Below, in pieces: positions 21,401 to 32,786 of a stretch of DNA of 64,000 nucleotides. Both the position numbers and the translations under genes were made by a program. Below the pieces are notes generated by a model, which saw nothing but the letters and a program-made list of their open reading frames with translations, made no database searches and had not been told where the DNA came from. Location: contig NC_047083.1 in the NCBI RefSeq assembly GCF_902459465.1, positions 9,353,526-9,417,525 on the forward strand, given 5' to 3'. Origin of the DNA: Asterias rubens. Its lineage: Eukaryota; Echinodermata; Asteroidea; Forcipulatida; Asteriidae. Numbering within the stretch: position 1 is the stretch's first letter; the number at the start of each line of letters is the position of its first letter.

Positions 21401-24208
21401 AATGTTTTATTGTTAAAGGGATGCGAGGGCTTAAAAGGCAGTGGACACTATTTGTAATTACTCAAAATAATTATTAGCATGAAACCTCACTATGTAACGA
21501 GTGATGGGGAGAGGTTGATAGTATAAAACATTGTGAGAAACAGCTCCCTCTGAAGTAACACAGTTTTCGAGAAAAAAGTAATTTTCCACGAATTTGATTT
21601 CGAGACCTCAGAATTAGAATTTGAGGTCTCAAAATCAAGCACATGAAAGCACACAACTTCGTGTGACAAGGGTGTCTTTTCTTTCACTATTATCTTGCAA
21701 CTTCGACGACCAATTGAGCACAAATTTTCACAGGTTTGTTATTTTATGCATATAATGTTGAGATACACCAAGTGAGAAGACTGGTCTTTGACAATTACCA
21801 ATAGTGTCCAATGTCTTTAAAGGGATATTACTTTCTAATTGAGCGAGGGCTTTAATTAATATAGGTTTTCTCGGTAAATTTTGGCAAATGAGCAGCCAAT
21901 TTAACCACCAAGCTATTCTATTTCGCGCAAAATCAAATGCTACTGAAAAGGGTCATTCAATTTCGTTTTATGATTAGTAAAATGTAATGTTGCGTCATTC
22001 GATTTAACAAAGTAATCATTCAATTGAACAATTTATCAAAGCAGCATTCAAATTCTCAGATGCTTCTTGAGGCGTGTGTGTCACGAAAAAAAATGACGAT
22101 ACTCTAAATTGAACAGAGTGCTACAGGAATTTGACTCGAATTAAAACGAAATGGAATGGCCGAATTCTGAATTTGAAACGCAGTAACAACTGGAGAGGCA
22201 AAACAGCTTTAGTTCGAACGCATGAGAATGAAATTGACTGCTCATTTGCCAAATTTGGCTGAGAAATCCTATAAAAGCAAACCATACATCGGATTGCAGG
22301 CGGTCCCAAGCGCTTGTGAGTCCGTCCTGACCCTCCTGTCCGTACCCCTCTAGCCCCTTGATCAAATCGTCAGTCACTGCCTTCTCCACCTGTGCCCTGT
22401 AGATGAAGCCAACGATACCAGCAACGATCTCCAGAACGAAGATCAGCAGCAGGAAACAGAAGAACTGATTGGGAGGAATAATAGTAAATAATAAAAAATA
22501 AAACACATTTACATCATGTATATAGCGCCAAATCCATTGTAAAAATGCTCCAACGGGCTTTACAAAAACAATTAGAAAAACATTCTTATTAAACCACAAA
22601 AAGCAAAATCACAAAATGGTAAACAAAAAATCCACAAACGTGATCATTAAAACAATAAAGGTACAAATATACAGACTATATAAAAAGCAATCGATCACAA
22701 CAGTACGAATCGTGTAAAAATATAAAGATCCTGTAAAGGTTATCCTAAGATTCACAACAGAAAAAAACCTTACTTGGTAACAAGTAATGGGGAGAGGTTG
22801 ATAGTATAAAAAATTGTGAAAAACAATGGTCTTTGACAATTACCAATGGTGTCCAGTGTCTTGAAGGGAAGTTATCTACAATCATTATCTGTGGACATTG
22901 TGTTTTAGGTCCTACAAAAAGTACAAAGACCCTTTAAGAGTTATTATTATTATTGGTTTATTAAAAACACTCAAACTTCGCAGCCGAAGGATGCGTGCTT
23001 ACCAGGAGCAGCATGCAGGCATTCTCTTTGATCGCTCCGCAGCATCCCAAGAAGGCGACAAACATGACGATGAGGCCGGCCGCAATGCAGATGTTGGCTG
23101 CGTTCAGGAACGGGAGGGTGGGGAGAAGCGTTGCGTAACCGCCTTCACGAACGTGGAGAACGATACCGAGGGCCAGAATGGCGCAGCCGGAGATCTGTTG
23201 GGAAGAAGACACAATAATAATCATAAATGATAATGAATATAACTAGCTTAACTTTATAATAATTACTTTTAATAATATTCCTGGTTTGGCCACATAGTGA
23301 GATTGAAAAACAGCAGACTCCAAAACTTGCATCCGATTCCTACTTGAAACAGTAATTGGAAAAACATAGATGGGGTAGGCTTCGGAAGAGGTGGGAAGAA
23401 GACATCATCACGAACAGCACCTTGAGTTGAGAGAGAAGATTTGTGTAGCCAATGTCCTGCTGGTGCAAGATTGATCGATTGATTGAATAACAGCTACCTC
23501 TTGTAAAGCGTACTTCAGAACTGAAAGAGCTATTAAAGGCAGTGGACACTGTTAGTAATTGTCAAAGACTAGCCTTCACAGTTAGTTTATCTCAACATAT
23601 GCATAAAATAACAAATCTGTGAAAATTTGAGCTCAATCGGCCATCGAAGTTGCGAGATACAGTAATAATGAAAGAAAAAAAAACACCCTTGTCACACGAA
23701 GTTGTGTGCGTTTGGATGGTTGATTTCAAGACCTCAAGTTCTAAACTTGAGGTCTTGAAATCAAATTCGTGGAAAATTACTTATTTCTCAAAAACTATGG
23801 CACTTCAGACTGAGCCGTTTCTCACATGGATTTATACCATCAACCTCTCCCCATTACTCGTCACCAAGAAAGGTTTTATGCTAATAATTATTTTGAGTAA
23901 TTACCAATAGTGTCCACTGCCTTTAAAGCCGGTCTCAGGTCAGAATACCAGTCCCTAATGATACAAGGTGGAATGCTAGTAGTTCGGCTGGTAACCTTAT
24001 TCAGGTAGGCATACATCTCAACTACAGTTTCTGCTAAGCGAACTCAGCTCTGCTTATCGAAACCAGCAGGATACCACCCACACAAATTGTACACACGGAT
24101 TGCTATTTTGGCTGGTAACCTTATTCTGTTAAGCATACTTACAAAAAACAAAAGGTTGAAGAGAAATACAAGGTATTTCACACATTTTCCACATCCTTCC
24201 ACGGCCAT
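18379..24208 (-). CDS. Tetraspanin B, 240 aa, six coding exons
   Basis: Second tetraspanin, paralogous to the one at 7,973-11,296. Coding exons (reverse complement) 24143-24208, 23003-23194, 22288-22464, 20668-20808, 20083-20166 and 18379-18441 join in a single frame, all introns phase 0. The start [12 protein letters not shown] parallels MALQGCAQCVKY of the neighbour. GCCGA..EN lies at 72-79; the loop cysteines are C148, C149 (CCGV), C173, C174 (PDSCC), C181 and C194. The cytoplasmic tail is short (IKRGSYA). Exons 3, 4 and 6 are one, one and three codons shorter than in paralog A. A repeat-filled 4.5 kb leader intron separates the coding part from an inferred TATA-driven first exon. Introns contain TTAA elements and a LINE relic. 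Exact subfamily not resolved. Confidence 0.95.
19250..19482. repeat. Short MITE-like element with 18 bp inverted ends
   Basis: CATAGAGTAAGGACAG at 19252-19267 and its complement at 19464-19479. Confidence 0.55.
19490..19617 (-). repeat. Dispersed repeat related to the 82 bp satellite
   Basis: Contains AAAGGGTGCCCTTTACCAAG and GGTGCCCTTGCCCTTTCAAA. Relatives at 29,372-29,545, 33,855-34,034 and 36,280-36,440. Confidence 0.75.
20083..20166 (-). CDS. Tetraspanin B coding exon 5 (residues 193-220)
   Basis: 28 codons: [13 protein letters not shown] then the start of helix 4. Acceptor TTCTTTCTTCCAG, donor GTAAAC. Confidence 0.93.
20668..20808 (-). CDS. Tetraspanin B coding exon 4 (residues 146-192)
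   Basis: 47 codons with [14 protein letters not shown] and DGCG. Acceptor TTATATTTAG, donor GTAAGTTT followed by a T tract in gene direction. Confidence 0.94.
21202..21337 (-). repeat. TTAA-1 right-end fragment
   Basis: Last ~135 bases of a minus-oriented copy, ending CCACTGTCTTTAA. Confidence 0.85.
21431..21820 (-). repeat. TTAA-1 element, full length
   Basis: TTAAAAGGCAGTGGACACTA to CCAATGTCTTTAA, 390 bp; in tetraspanin B intron 3. Confidence 0.9.
22288..22464 (-). CDS. Tetraspanin B coding exon 3 (residues 87-145)
   Basis: 59 codons: helix 3 ([20 protein letters not shown]) and the first part of the large loop ending in SAWDRLQSD. Acceptor CTCCCAATCAG, donor GTATGG at 22282-22287. Confidence 0.93.
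22767..22866 (-). repeat. TTAA-1 fragment with central deletion
   Basis: Left-end text joins directly to right-end text; about 290 central bases are missing. Confidence 0.75.
23003..23194 (-). CDS. Tetraspanin B coding exon 2 (residues 23-86)
   Basis: 64 codons: end of helix 1, small loop, helix 2 and the GCCGAIKEN signature. Acceptor CTTCCCAACAG, donor GTAAGCAC. The shared LLPxxPFLNAAN motif marks it as a duplicate of the exon at 10705-10896. Confidence 0.95.
23278..23490 (+). pseudogene. LINE reverse-transcriptase carboxy-terminal relic
   Basis: Reads [13 protein letters not shown] and, after a frameshift, [18 protein letters not shown], the well-known carboxy-terminal pattern of LINE polyproteins (W-FGH-RM..RL..GR-KRWxxD). 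Stops and frameshifts make it a dead fragment in tetraspanin B intron 1. Confidence 0.6.
23533..23926 (+). repeat. TTAA-1 element, full length
   Basis: TTAA at both edges; ends AGGCAGTGGACACTGTTAG and GTGTCCACTGCCT. Confidence 0.9.
24143..24208 (-). CDS. Tetraspanin B coding exon 1 (residues 1-22)
   Basis: ATG with A at 24208; donor GTAAGTAT at 24135-24142. An acceptor (CTGTCTTGCAG) 49 bases upstream means the exon extends untranslated to 24257. Confidence 0.93.
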
Positions 24209-24344
24209 GTTGAATTCGGTTTAGAGTCTTGGGACGAGTCTGAGTGACAAAAGTAACCTGCAAGACAGTAAAAACAACAAGATAATTGACATTTTAGTTA
24301 GCTCACTCTAGAGGGCCTTGTTAAAATGATTTTTTGGACCCAAG

Positions 24345-24775
24345 ACCAGTCTTCTCACTTGGTGTATCTCGACAAATGCACAAAATAACAAACCTGTACA
24401 AATTTGAACTCAATTGGTTGTGAAGTTGCAAGATAATAATGGAAGAAAAAAAGGGCTTGTCACACAAAGTTGTGTGCTTTCAGATGCTTGATTTTGAGAC
24501 CTCAAAACCTAATACTGAGTTCTTGAAATCAAATTAAAACAATTTAGAGGAAACTATGTTTCTTCAGAGTGAGCCGTTTCTCACAATGTTTTAGTCTTTT
24601 TATTATTTTATTGAGAAATTACCTCTTTCTCAAAATCTATGCTACTTCAGAGGGAGCCGTTTCTCACAATGTTTTATACTATCAACAGCTCCCCATGCTC
24701 ATTACAAAGTAAGTTTTTAAGTTATAAGTTAATATTTGTTTTGAGTATATTACCAAACGTGTACCTTCCCTTGAA
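24345..24775 (+). repeat. TTAA-1 element, degenerate with internal duplication
   Basis: GAGCCGTTTCTCACAATGTT occurs twice within 95 bases; otherwise a full-length old copy. Confidence 0.7.
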
Positions 24776-25229
24776 GATTGTGCTTACAGTGGGTTGTGTC
24801 ATTCACGTACCACACCCATCAAGTTACACCAGATGGAATTGTTTGGCAGCATATTCTGTTGTACAAAACTTATTTCACAATGGTGTGCAAGTTTCATTCA
24901 CACAGTTGGCCTACATACATGACATACATGACATTGTACATTATCTTGCCCCACTTGGTAATAAAAGATTGATTGCCCCTATACATTATGTGCAGATTGC
25001 CGTTCCGGAACATTACCCACTACTGGCACAGCAGGTTGCAATCAATCATGCACGATATTATGAAATGCACACCACTTTCTGCACGCTCTCAGACCATACC
25101 AGTAATAATGTTTCTGTAGAAAAAATGTGACAATTCGTTTCGGTTTTTTTAAAGGGCAATGACACTAAGTCATGTTTTCCTTAAAAGGGCACTCTTTGAG
25201 GATAAACTTCTAATAGCATTTCAAGGGCA

Positions 25230-25748
25230 CCAGGGCATGAAGGCAATTGCCTTTGTTGGCTCTGTGGAGTATCAGTTTCTACTGGAATACTTCAGGGGCA
25301 CCAAGGCAACGACCAGGGGGCATGGAGGCAATTGCCTTTATTGGCTCCATGAATCAGTTTCTACTGGAGCACTTCAGGGGCACCAAGTCAGTGACCAGGG
25401 GGCATGGAGGCAATGGCCTTTGTTGGCTCCATGAATCAGTTTCTACTGGAGCACTTCAGGGGCACCAAGGCAACGACCAGGGGGCATGGCGGCAATTGCC
25501 TTTATTGGCTCCATGAATCAGTTTCTACTGGAGCACTTCAGGGGCACCAAGTCAGTGACCAGGGGGCATGGAGGCAATGGCCTTTGTTGGCTCCATGAAT
25601 CAGTTTCTACTGGAGCACTTCAAGGGCACCAAGGCAATGACCAGGGGGGCGTTGAGGCAATCGCCTTCATTGGCTCCATCAGTTTCTACTGGAGCACTTC
25701 AGCGGCACCAAGTCAGTGACCAGGGGGCATGGAGGCAATTGCCTTTGT
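25230..25748. repeat. 82 bp satellite array, ~6.3 units, dimeric pattern
   Basis: GGGGGCATGG anchors fall at 25316, 25398, 25480, 25562, 25644 and 25723, i.e. spacing 82, 82, 82, 82 and 79. Units alternate between AAGGCAACGACC/GCAATTGCC and AAGTCAGTGACC/GCAATGGCC types, giving a 164 bp higher-order repeat. 82 is not a multiple of three, so the overlapping open frames are not coding. Lies in the leader intron of tetraspanin B. Confidence 0.95.
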
Positions 25749-26593
25749 AGACTGTGTACATTGTGGTTTTAATTCACTTACTACCAGTAGGCCTACAGAT
25801 TACAGTGCTAATAATAATTTCATAATGACGTACATGTATGCACTTGACAGCTAGCCAGACAATAATCTCATCTTTTGTTTGTTCGACACACATTTCTGTG
25901 AATATAGTTGTACCTTGTTATTTACAAACATGATCAATCCGTAGTTTTGTTGTTCCACTACCAACACAGGTCTAGCGGTACTTGGTACCCACTTGACAAT
26001 ATTTTATTGACAGTCGTACCATGAAGTGCCCTGTCTCATCCACAGTTAAGAAATCAGATTTGTATAAAATCGCAATTGTAGTCACTTTGTGTTTTTCATG
26101 GTTAATAGCTGATAAATTTTATGACAGTTTGCATGAGTCAGGAAACTCAAATTATATTTAAATGGCAAAGTGGAAAGAAAAAAGAAAAAAATGTTTAGCA
26201 TTCACCATGGCCACGCCAGTTTCCTTATTGGGGGCAGCATGGATTTTATTTTACTTTCCCAATTTAAAAATGAGATTTAAAAACCATAACATGTCACTTG
26301 ATACATCAGAAACTCAAATACTGCAAGTCAGAACTTAGCAAGTTCTGGTTACGTGGTTTTAAAATGATCGGTCAGTAGGGCCTATTAATCATTTACAGGT
26401 TGCATGTTTTTTTTTACGTTTTTTTTTTTTACTCAACCTACATTAAAACACCCAGTGTAAAGTTTGAACCCTGGTGCAGTCAGTACAAATCTAAAAAGAC
26501 AAATTGCCAATTATTTCTACTTTTTTACGACACTCTATAGGATGTTGAAAGCCATCCATCAGCCAGAGGAAAAGAACAGTTTCAAAACTTCTG

Positions 26594-26915
26594 AGTGTAT
26601 CCCTGATTATTACTACAGAATTGCCAGTCTTTATTATGGTCACTCACCCCTGACCCCAATAAAGCCAGAGCAATAGTCAGACTGAGTGGTCAAGCACAAA
26701 ATGCCACACCCACTCTATAGAGCACCCTTTTTTATTGAATTGGTAGTCCTTTTTGTTGAATTGGTAGAAAGTATCCCTGATTCTTACTACAGAATTGCCA
26801 GTCTTTATTATGGCCAGTCATCCCTGACCCCCATAAAGCCTCAACAATAGTCAGACTGAGTGGTCAAGCACAAAATGCCACACCCACTCTATAGAGCACC
26901 CCTTTTTCTTGAATT
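26594..26915. repeat. Direct tandem pair, ~150 bp units, 176 bp spacing
   Basis: 26594-26740 and 26770-26915 share TACAGAATTGCCAGTCTTTA, GACTGAGTGGTCAAGCACAA and CACCCACTCTATAGAGCACC. Confidence 0.85.
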
Positions 26916-27334
26916 GGTTCAGTCCAAACAAAGATGTCAACATCTACATTGATTAAATAACTGCTGTGAAGTAGGAATAATTGATTGGAATTTGAGGGGG
27001 TTAACTCAGTTGAACCATAGAGCATTGTCCTTTCTCTATGGTTGAACTGTCTATGAATCAGACACTAGTTTTTTTTTTATAAACAGCCTGCAAATTGAAT
27101 AAAAACTATTTTGATCAAGTGAAACTTGGAGGGGGGGCCTACTTGACTGCAAAAACAATTGCTTCATATACCACACAATAAGAAAAAGAAAACGTCTCAT
27201 TTATTTATAAAAATATTAATATTTTCTCACCCATTCAACAGTAGGATAACTGTCACCATTGACTTTATGGAAGGCCAAATAATTGAAATTCTGTATTTTC
27301 TACATCTGTAAGTATTACTCCAAGAACTACATGT

Positions 27335-27375
27335 ATGAGGTTCGTTCTGCTAGATGATAGCAGAACGAACCTCAT
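27335..27375. other. Perfect 18 bp hairpin with 5-base loop
   Basis: ATGAGGTTCGTTCTGCTA, loop GATGA, then the exact complement. No matching copy seen elsewhere in the window. Confidence 0.85.
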
Positions 27376-27706
27376 GGTTCTAGGAGCAGCCAACAATCCA
27401 TACACAGTATTAAAAAAATGTGTTTGGGAAAACACTATAAAATACATGTACTGCGGACTCGCTTGATAACACTGGGAGCAATGATGCTGAAATTAATAGA
27501 CTCACGCCACTAGGCCACTGGGCATTTGGAGTCCCTCATGTAATTTTTAACATATCAAGGTTGGTTTTATAATTTGTTCATTGCCAAACTGCTTTGGTGA
27601 GTGAAGCACTGACAAAAAAGGTCTCTTGAGGGCCACAAGTGAAAGCTGTCATGACAGTTACTCTTATCCCGTGGCTATATTTTAAGGGAATTTGTGTACA
27701 GTGTAT

Positions 27707-28089
27707 TTAAAGGAACTGGACAAGTATTGGTAAAACTCAAATTCTTAGCATAAAAGCTTAATTGGTTACAAGCAACAGAGAGCTGTTGGTAGTTTAATGC
27801 TTTGTGGGAAACGGCTCCCTTTAAAGTACCAGAGTTTTTGAGAAAGTATTTTCTCACTAGAATATTTGAATTGAATTCGAGACCTCAGCTGAGGTCTCCG
27901 ATTCAAGCATCTGAAAGCACACAACTTGTGCCACAAGAGTGTTTTTTCTTCCACTATTCTCGCGCAACTTTTTGACGACCAATTGAGTTCAAATTTTCAC
28001 AGGTTTGTTATTTGATGCATATGTTGAGAAACACCAAGTGAGAATGCTGGTCTTCGACGATTACCAAACGACGTGTCCAGTGCCTTTAA
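27707..28089 (-). repeat. TTAA-1 element, older subfamily
   Basis: TTAA at both edges; the central inverted repeat is intact as GAGACCTCAGCTGAGGTCTC. Confidence 0.85.
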
Positions 28090-28289
28090 TGCACACAGTG
28101 CTCCATCGTCTGTTACAGTTGGTTGCTCAACCGCTGATTGTGAACAGTATGATGAGATAATTCACATAATGTGTATTATTGGGTACACGGCCAAAAGACG
28201 AAGATTACAAAATGATAATTAAGAGGAGTGGGTGATAACCACTGCCCTAACTACGGCATGTCTGATAATTTACGGAGGTAACAAAAGCC

Positions 28290-28485
28290 ACTTTCACATG
28301 AGAGCAATTAAGCAAGGGTCCCTTGCTGAATTGTAGCATGGTTGTAAAATTTTAGAAAATGTACCTCATCATGTGAAAGATCAATATTTGTCTAAAGTCC
28401 AAGTTCTCTTGCAAAAACTCTTTCTACATTTTACAACCATGCTAAAATTAAGCAAGGGACCCTAGTTACTATGCTGCCGTGTGAT
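28290..28485. repeat. Foldback element with AAGCAAGGGTCCC arms
   Basis: Arms of about 60 bases (GCATGGTTGTAAAAT and complement). A one-arm relative is at 33,175-33,245. Confidence 0.75.
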
Positions 28486-28720
28486 TAGCCACTAAAGGCG
28501 AATGCATGGCCATTGCCTTGGTCCCTTGAAATGCTGTACAGTTGAAACTCCAAAAGTAAAAAAAAATAGTTTCCTTTTAATTGTCTTGATGCCTATAGAA
28601 GCAATCGCCTCATTTTTGCATATCAAGGCTGCTCTGGACTTCTATCAATAGAATTTTAAAACGAGAAAGTTAGTGTAACCATATAAGAAAATAGTAAACA
28701 TTAAATTCTCACGTACATAC

Positions 28721-28860
28721 CTGTATGGTTTAAAGATAATTTTGGCTGTTCTCAAATTCCGTGAGAATAAAAAGCACAAACAAGTTCAAGTTTGAAAGTC
28801 CTCGGCAAATGCCTGGATTAGAGAAAGATGTGTTGCTTGGTTGCTGTATATCCAGAGAGT
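28721..28860 (-). other. Probable untranslated first exon of tetraspanin B
   Basis: In gene direction a TATATATAA box (28887-28895) is followed about 30 bases later by a ~140 base stretch that ends in ATACAG and donor GTATGT (28715-28720). The next same-strand acceptor that suits it is the one at 24,258 in front of the tetraspanin B start. The leader holds one short upstream ORF of about 15 codons. The pairing with tetraspanin B is inferred. Confidence 0.5.
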
Positions 28861-28886
28861 AACATAACACGCTTCTGGCTGCTCAA

Positions 28887-28895
28887 TTATATATA
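28887..28895 (-). promoter_or_regulatory. TATA box, candidate promoter of tetraspanin B
   Basis: TATATATAA on the minus strand, placed correctly relative to the leader exon and its donor. Confidence 0.5.
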
Positions 28896-30839
28896 CACAC
28901 ACAACTAGCGACTGTTACTGCCCTATGTATGCTTGATGCATCAGCCCATCCCAGAAATGTGACCTCTGACAAGCGTGGGCTAGCCCACATAATTATCAGG
29001 GGAGTTATTAAATTGGAGGGGGCGATATTTTATTGTCGTTAATTGAAGATGCGTTGGTGTAATAGAAATGGAGTGGAATTACCGAAAAATTTGATGTGAA
29101 CTGTTTGATTTAATCTCTCCTTCCAAAATCAGTTTGTTGATTTAAAACATGAATTTAACAAAATGATAATGTCATGTATTTATTCCCCCCCTCATTTTTT
29201 ATTAATGAATCATTCCATTGATGAAAGTGGTATTCTAAAGATACCATTCATGGTTATTTTCAGTGTTATTATTTTGGGCACTACATCAGGCATATTTATT
29301 TGGCCCTTGGCAAAAAGTAGAAACGATAGCTGACCTACAAAACATTTACAGTGTGAAGGCTCCAACAGCCAGACCGGACACTTCATGGAGGAGGCAACAA
29401 AGGCGATTGCCCTTCATGCCCCCTGGTCATTGCCTTGGTGCCCTTGAAAGGCTCCAGTAGAACTTTACAATCTCATAGAGTGCCCGGCCTTTACCAAGGA
29501 GAAAATGCATGGGTTTCCTTGCCCTTTCAAAAACAAACCATACAGCCCTGAACAGCCTTTTCATGAGTTTTTTAATTAAAAAAAAAAAATTAAAGGACGA
29601 AAACATCAGAAACCAAGTTTACAGGAGAAACTAGAACAACTAACAAACACCCCTTTTTCATGAAATGGATCAGTCCACAACTTAAACCAGGTCAGCTAGT
29701 ACCCATTGCCCAAGGGTGCGATCCAGTGGGTGCAGTGAATGGGTTTGTGGGTAGCTACATGTATGGGGTCAGAGGAGAATGAGTGGGCGTTAAAAGGGTG
29801 CGGTTCAATCCAGTGGTTTCGTTGTTTGTTTTCCTGTAGTAAAACTTTTCTTGGTCATAATTAAAAGTAGAGCCTTGGAAACAAGTTTTTATCGGCCCAT
29901 TTTGACAGAATTATTTACTATTTGGAGTATGGTGCTAAGCATGGATGATTTAGGGTTTTAAGGAAAGAGTTTGGTAATCACTCTTAAAATTAATGGCAAT
30001 AAAAACTTATTTGGAAGGGGCTTCTAAAAAGTACAGCAGCTACCAATTGGTATAAAGCATTTTGAGAATCATGAGATACATGTATTTTCTTAGTGCGTGT
30101 TAAAACAGTTAATAATTTACATGATTATGTGTGTAGAAAGTTCCAGGCCTTGATTATCATCTTTGTTTTGCAAAGGGTCACAAAGGCCAAGACCAGGGGC
30201 AAGGAAGGCCATGGCATCCATGAAACTCCAGGCTTGAACTTTGAACTTCTCACTCATTACATTCTGGTCTCAGTAAATTAAATCCTGGTCCAGTAAATAT
30301 TGTAACCTAAATTATAAATCTTGTGGATTTCCCCGTGAATTTGAGCCCAGATCAGTCAGGAAAGTACAGTATACCCTTAAACCAGATCAGCTATATTTAG
30401 TGGTGGTACACTTTCAGCAGTAGGAAAACAACACTAAACATAGCTCCTTTCTCTGTGAACAAAATGAATGAATGAGTGAGACCTGCATATCTTACATTGC
30501 TGGTCACTCATGGGTAACCCGCCTTTATTCCTACACAAATAACCCATTCCACTATAGATCAATCAAACCCCAATATCAGCCCAAGCCAAGGATTTACACA
30601 CATTAGCATTTTGTTTATTACCATTATAGAGTAAGAACTAGAGGGCACGCTGGTGATGCTGCTTGCACAAACGCGATGGGACCGCAAGGAAACACGCGCG
30701 CGCCATTCTGTACGCACGTTGAATATGAAACACATGTTTGAGTTTGTGTTTATTGAATGCTACGCGATGCTGTTTTTTTAGCTTACAGAATAGCCACACA
30801 AACAGCCTGTTTTGTCAACTTAGAAAATGGCCGCCTGCA

Positions 30840-31186
30840 ACCATCTGAAAGTACACACATTTTGTGCAACAAGGGTATCTTTTCTTTCATTATTCTCTTG
30901 CACGTTCGATGACCAATTGAGTTGAAATTTTCACAGATTTGTTATTTGGTGCATTTATATGCTGAGATACACCAAGTGAGAAGGCTGGTCTTTGCCAATT
31001 AACAAGTATAGTATCTATAATGTATTAAGGGTGTTTTTCTGTCGTTATTTTCGTGCAACTTCAATGACCAATTGAGTTCAAAATTAATGTTCACAGGTTT
31101 GTTATTTTATGCATGTTGGGATAATGTATATTATACCACGAGAGAATACTTTGGTCTTTGACAATTACCAATAAGGTGTCGAGTGC
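30840..31186 (-). repeat. Two TTAA-1 right-half fragments in tandem
   Basis: 30840-31005 and 31025-31186 each carry GACCAATTGAGTT, TTTGTTATTT and GAGA..ACTTTGGTCTTTG-like text. Confidence 0.65.
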
Positions 31187-31322
31187 TAAGCCAAATGCAA
31201 CAGAGACCCATGACCTCTCTGGCTGTTGTGTAATTGTATACCGAATAAATATACACCATGTACAATGTATACATCCAACTGACATTATTTCCTCTAGCCA
31301 AAGTGAAATAAAATGCAAACCT

Positions 31323-31800
31323 TTCAAGCCAGCACCACGAAAAGGGAGGCTCGCTGTTCAAACAGGCCAGTTGAGGGGATAAATCTATTTCTACTTCCAT
31401 GGATAAACAGAGAAGTTGATGACCGAACCCTAACATGTAGTAGGCCTATGAGTGTGAATCTTTCAAGATGTGAGCCAAAATTAATATATTCTAAGGCAGC
31501 ACCCGGAAAAGGGAGGCTCGCTGTTCAAACAGGCCAGTTGAGAAGATGATCAGAGAAATTGAAGAATACGAAACCCTAATATAGTATGAGTGAGAATCTT
31601 TCAAGATGTGAACCAAAATAGTATTTCTAAGGCAGCACACGCGAAAAGACGGACTCGCTGTTCAAACAGGCCAGTTGAGGGATAAACATTGAAATTGAAA
31701 ACCAATTCATATAGTACGAGTGTGAACCTACATGTAAATAAGCCAGCACCCAAAAAAGGGAGACTCGCTGTTCAAGTAGGCCAGTTGAGACATAAGTCCG
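31323..31800. repeat. Degenerate tandem, four units
   Basis: A core GCTCGCTGTTCAAACAGGCC recurs near 31350, 31517, 31654 and 31764; spacing shrinks from about 170 to 110 bases. Confidence 0.8.
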
Positions 31801-31991
31801 TTCATAATTGACAAACCAAACCCATAATATAGTGAGCCCTATTACGTTGAGTACAGATTGATTATGACTCTTCCATCTCGCTGCCCTGGTGGTAAAGCAA
31901 TCAACTGAAATATTTGGTGAATAATAAAGCAAAGAAAGATCTGCTGATGCATGTACAAACATGGTCATTTCCGATTGAGCCTTAAAAATAC

Positions 31992-32165
31992 TTAAAGGGT
32001 CCTGACTGTTTGGTAATGACACAAAATAATTGTTAGCATAAAAACTTGTTTGGTAACGAGCAATGGAGAGCTGCTGATAGTATCAAACATTGCGAGAAAT
32101 GGCTCCCTCTGAAGTAATGTAGTTTTTGAGAAAAGACTTTATTTCTCACTAAAATATTTGATAAG
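31992..32165 (-). repeat. TTAA-1 left-half fragment
   Basis: TTAAAGGGTCCTGACTGTTT through the GTAGTTTTTGAGAAAAGACTT region, then lost. Confidence 0.75.
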
Positions 32166-32786
32166 AAGAGATAGAAGAGAGTCAAACTGCTAAATTATGA
32201 GACAAATCGTTGTAGCTGCTATGATAGCCAAGCGGACACGGTTGTCCTGGCAACCATTGTCCCCTGAAATTAACAAACTGTGCAAATCTAAACAAACTAT
32301 CGAGAGTTCGGTAATTTGAGGGAGACGTTATTGCAACAAACTATCGCCAGAGCAAGCAAAATAACCAAGCGGACACGGCTGTCATAGCAACCATTGTCCT
32401 CTGAATTGAGCAACTGTGCGCGCGCAATTCCAAACAAACTGTCCAGCGTTCACATACTGTAGGGTTCAGCTTATTAAGTAGTTTTCCAACACCAATGATT
32501 TATCGATGATGATGTCCGGGAAAAAAATTATCTTTTTTCCGTACCCAAACTCTTTAAAGCAGAATGCCGCTTTATGATGATACAAGATACGTCTCCAGTA
32601 AACCTACACCCAAAGACAGATAGTGTTTGTGCACGAGTCTGTGTTATACAGTCCAAGGCTAAAAGCGGAGTGTAATTTATTATTAACAATGCAAGTAGGC
32701 CAAGGTCTCCGCTACTGATTCAGAGCTTTGTTATTCTCCTGCGGCCAACCCATTCACTTTAGATACACAAAAGTTAAAGCGATTGA

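Noticed and set aside
24639-25130. 163-codon plus-strand open frame
   Set aside because: Its first third is TTAA-1 repeat and the rest has no domain, start context or splice logic; treated as chance.
25230-25748. CRISPR-like array
   Set aside because: Units are contiguous 82 bp repeats with no unique spacers, in an animal genome.
25159-25750. Chain of overlapping open frames of 60-91 codons
   Set aside because: They come from the 82 bp satellite, whose unit is not a multiple of three, so the same text is read in rotating frames; not a repeat protein.
31627-32022. 131-codon minus-strand open frame
   Set aside because: Spans the degenerate tandem and a TTAA-1 end; residues follow the repeat, not a protein family.
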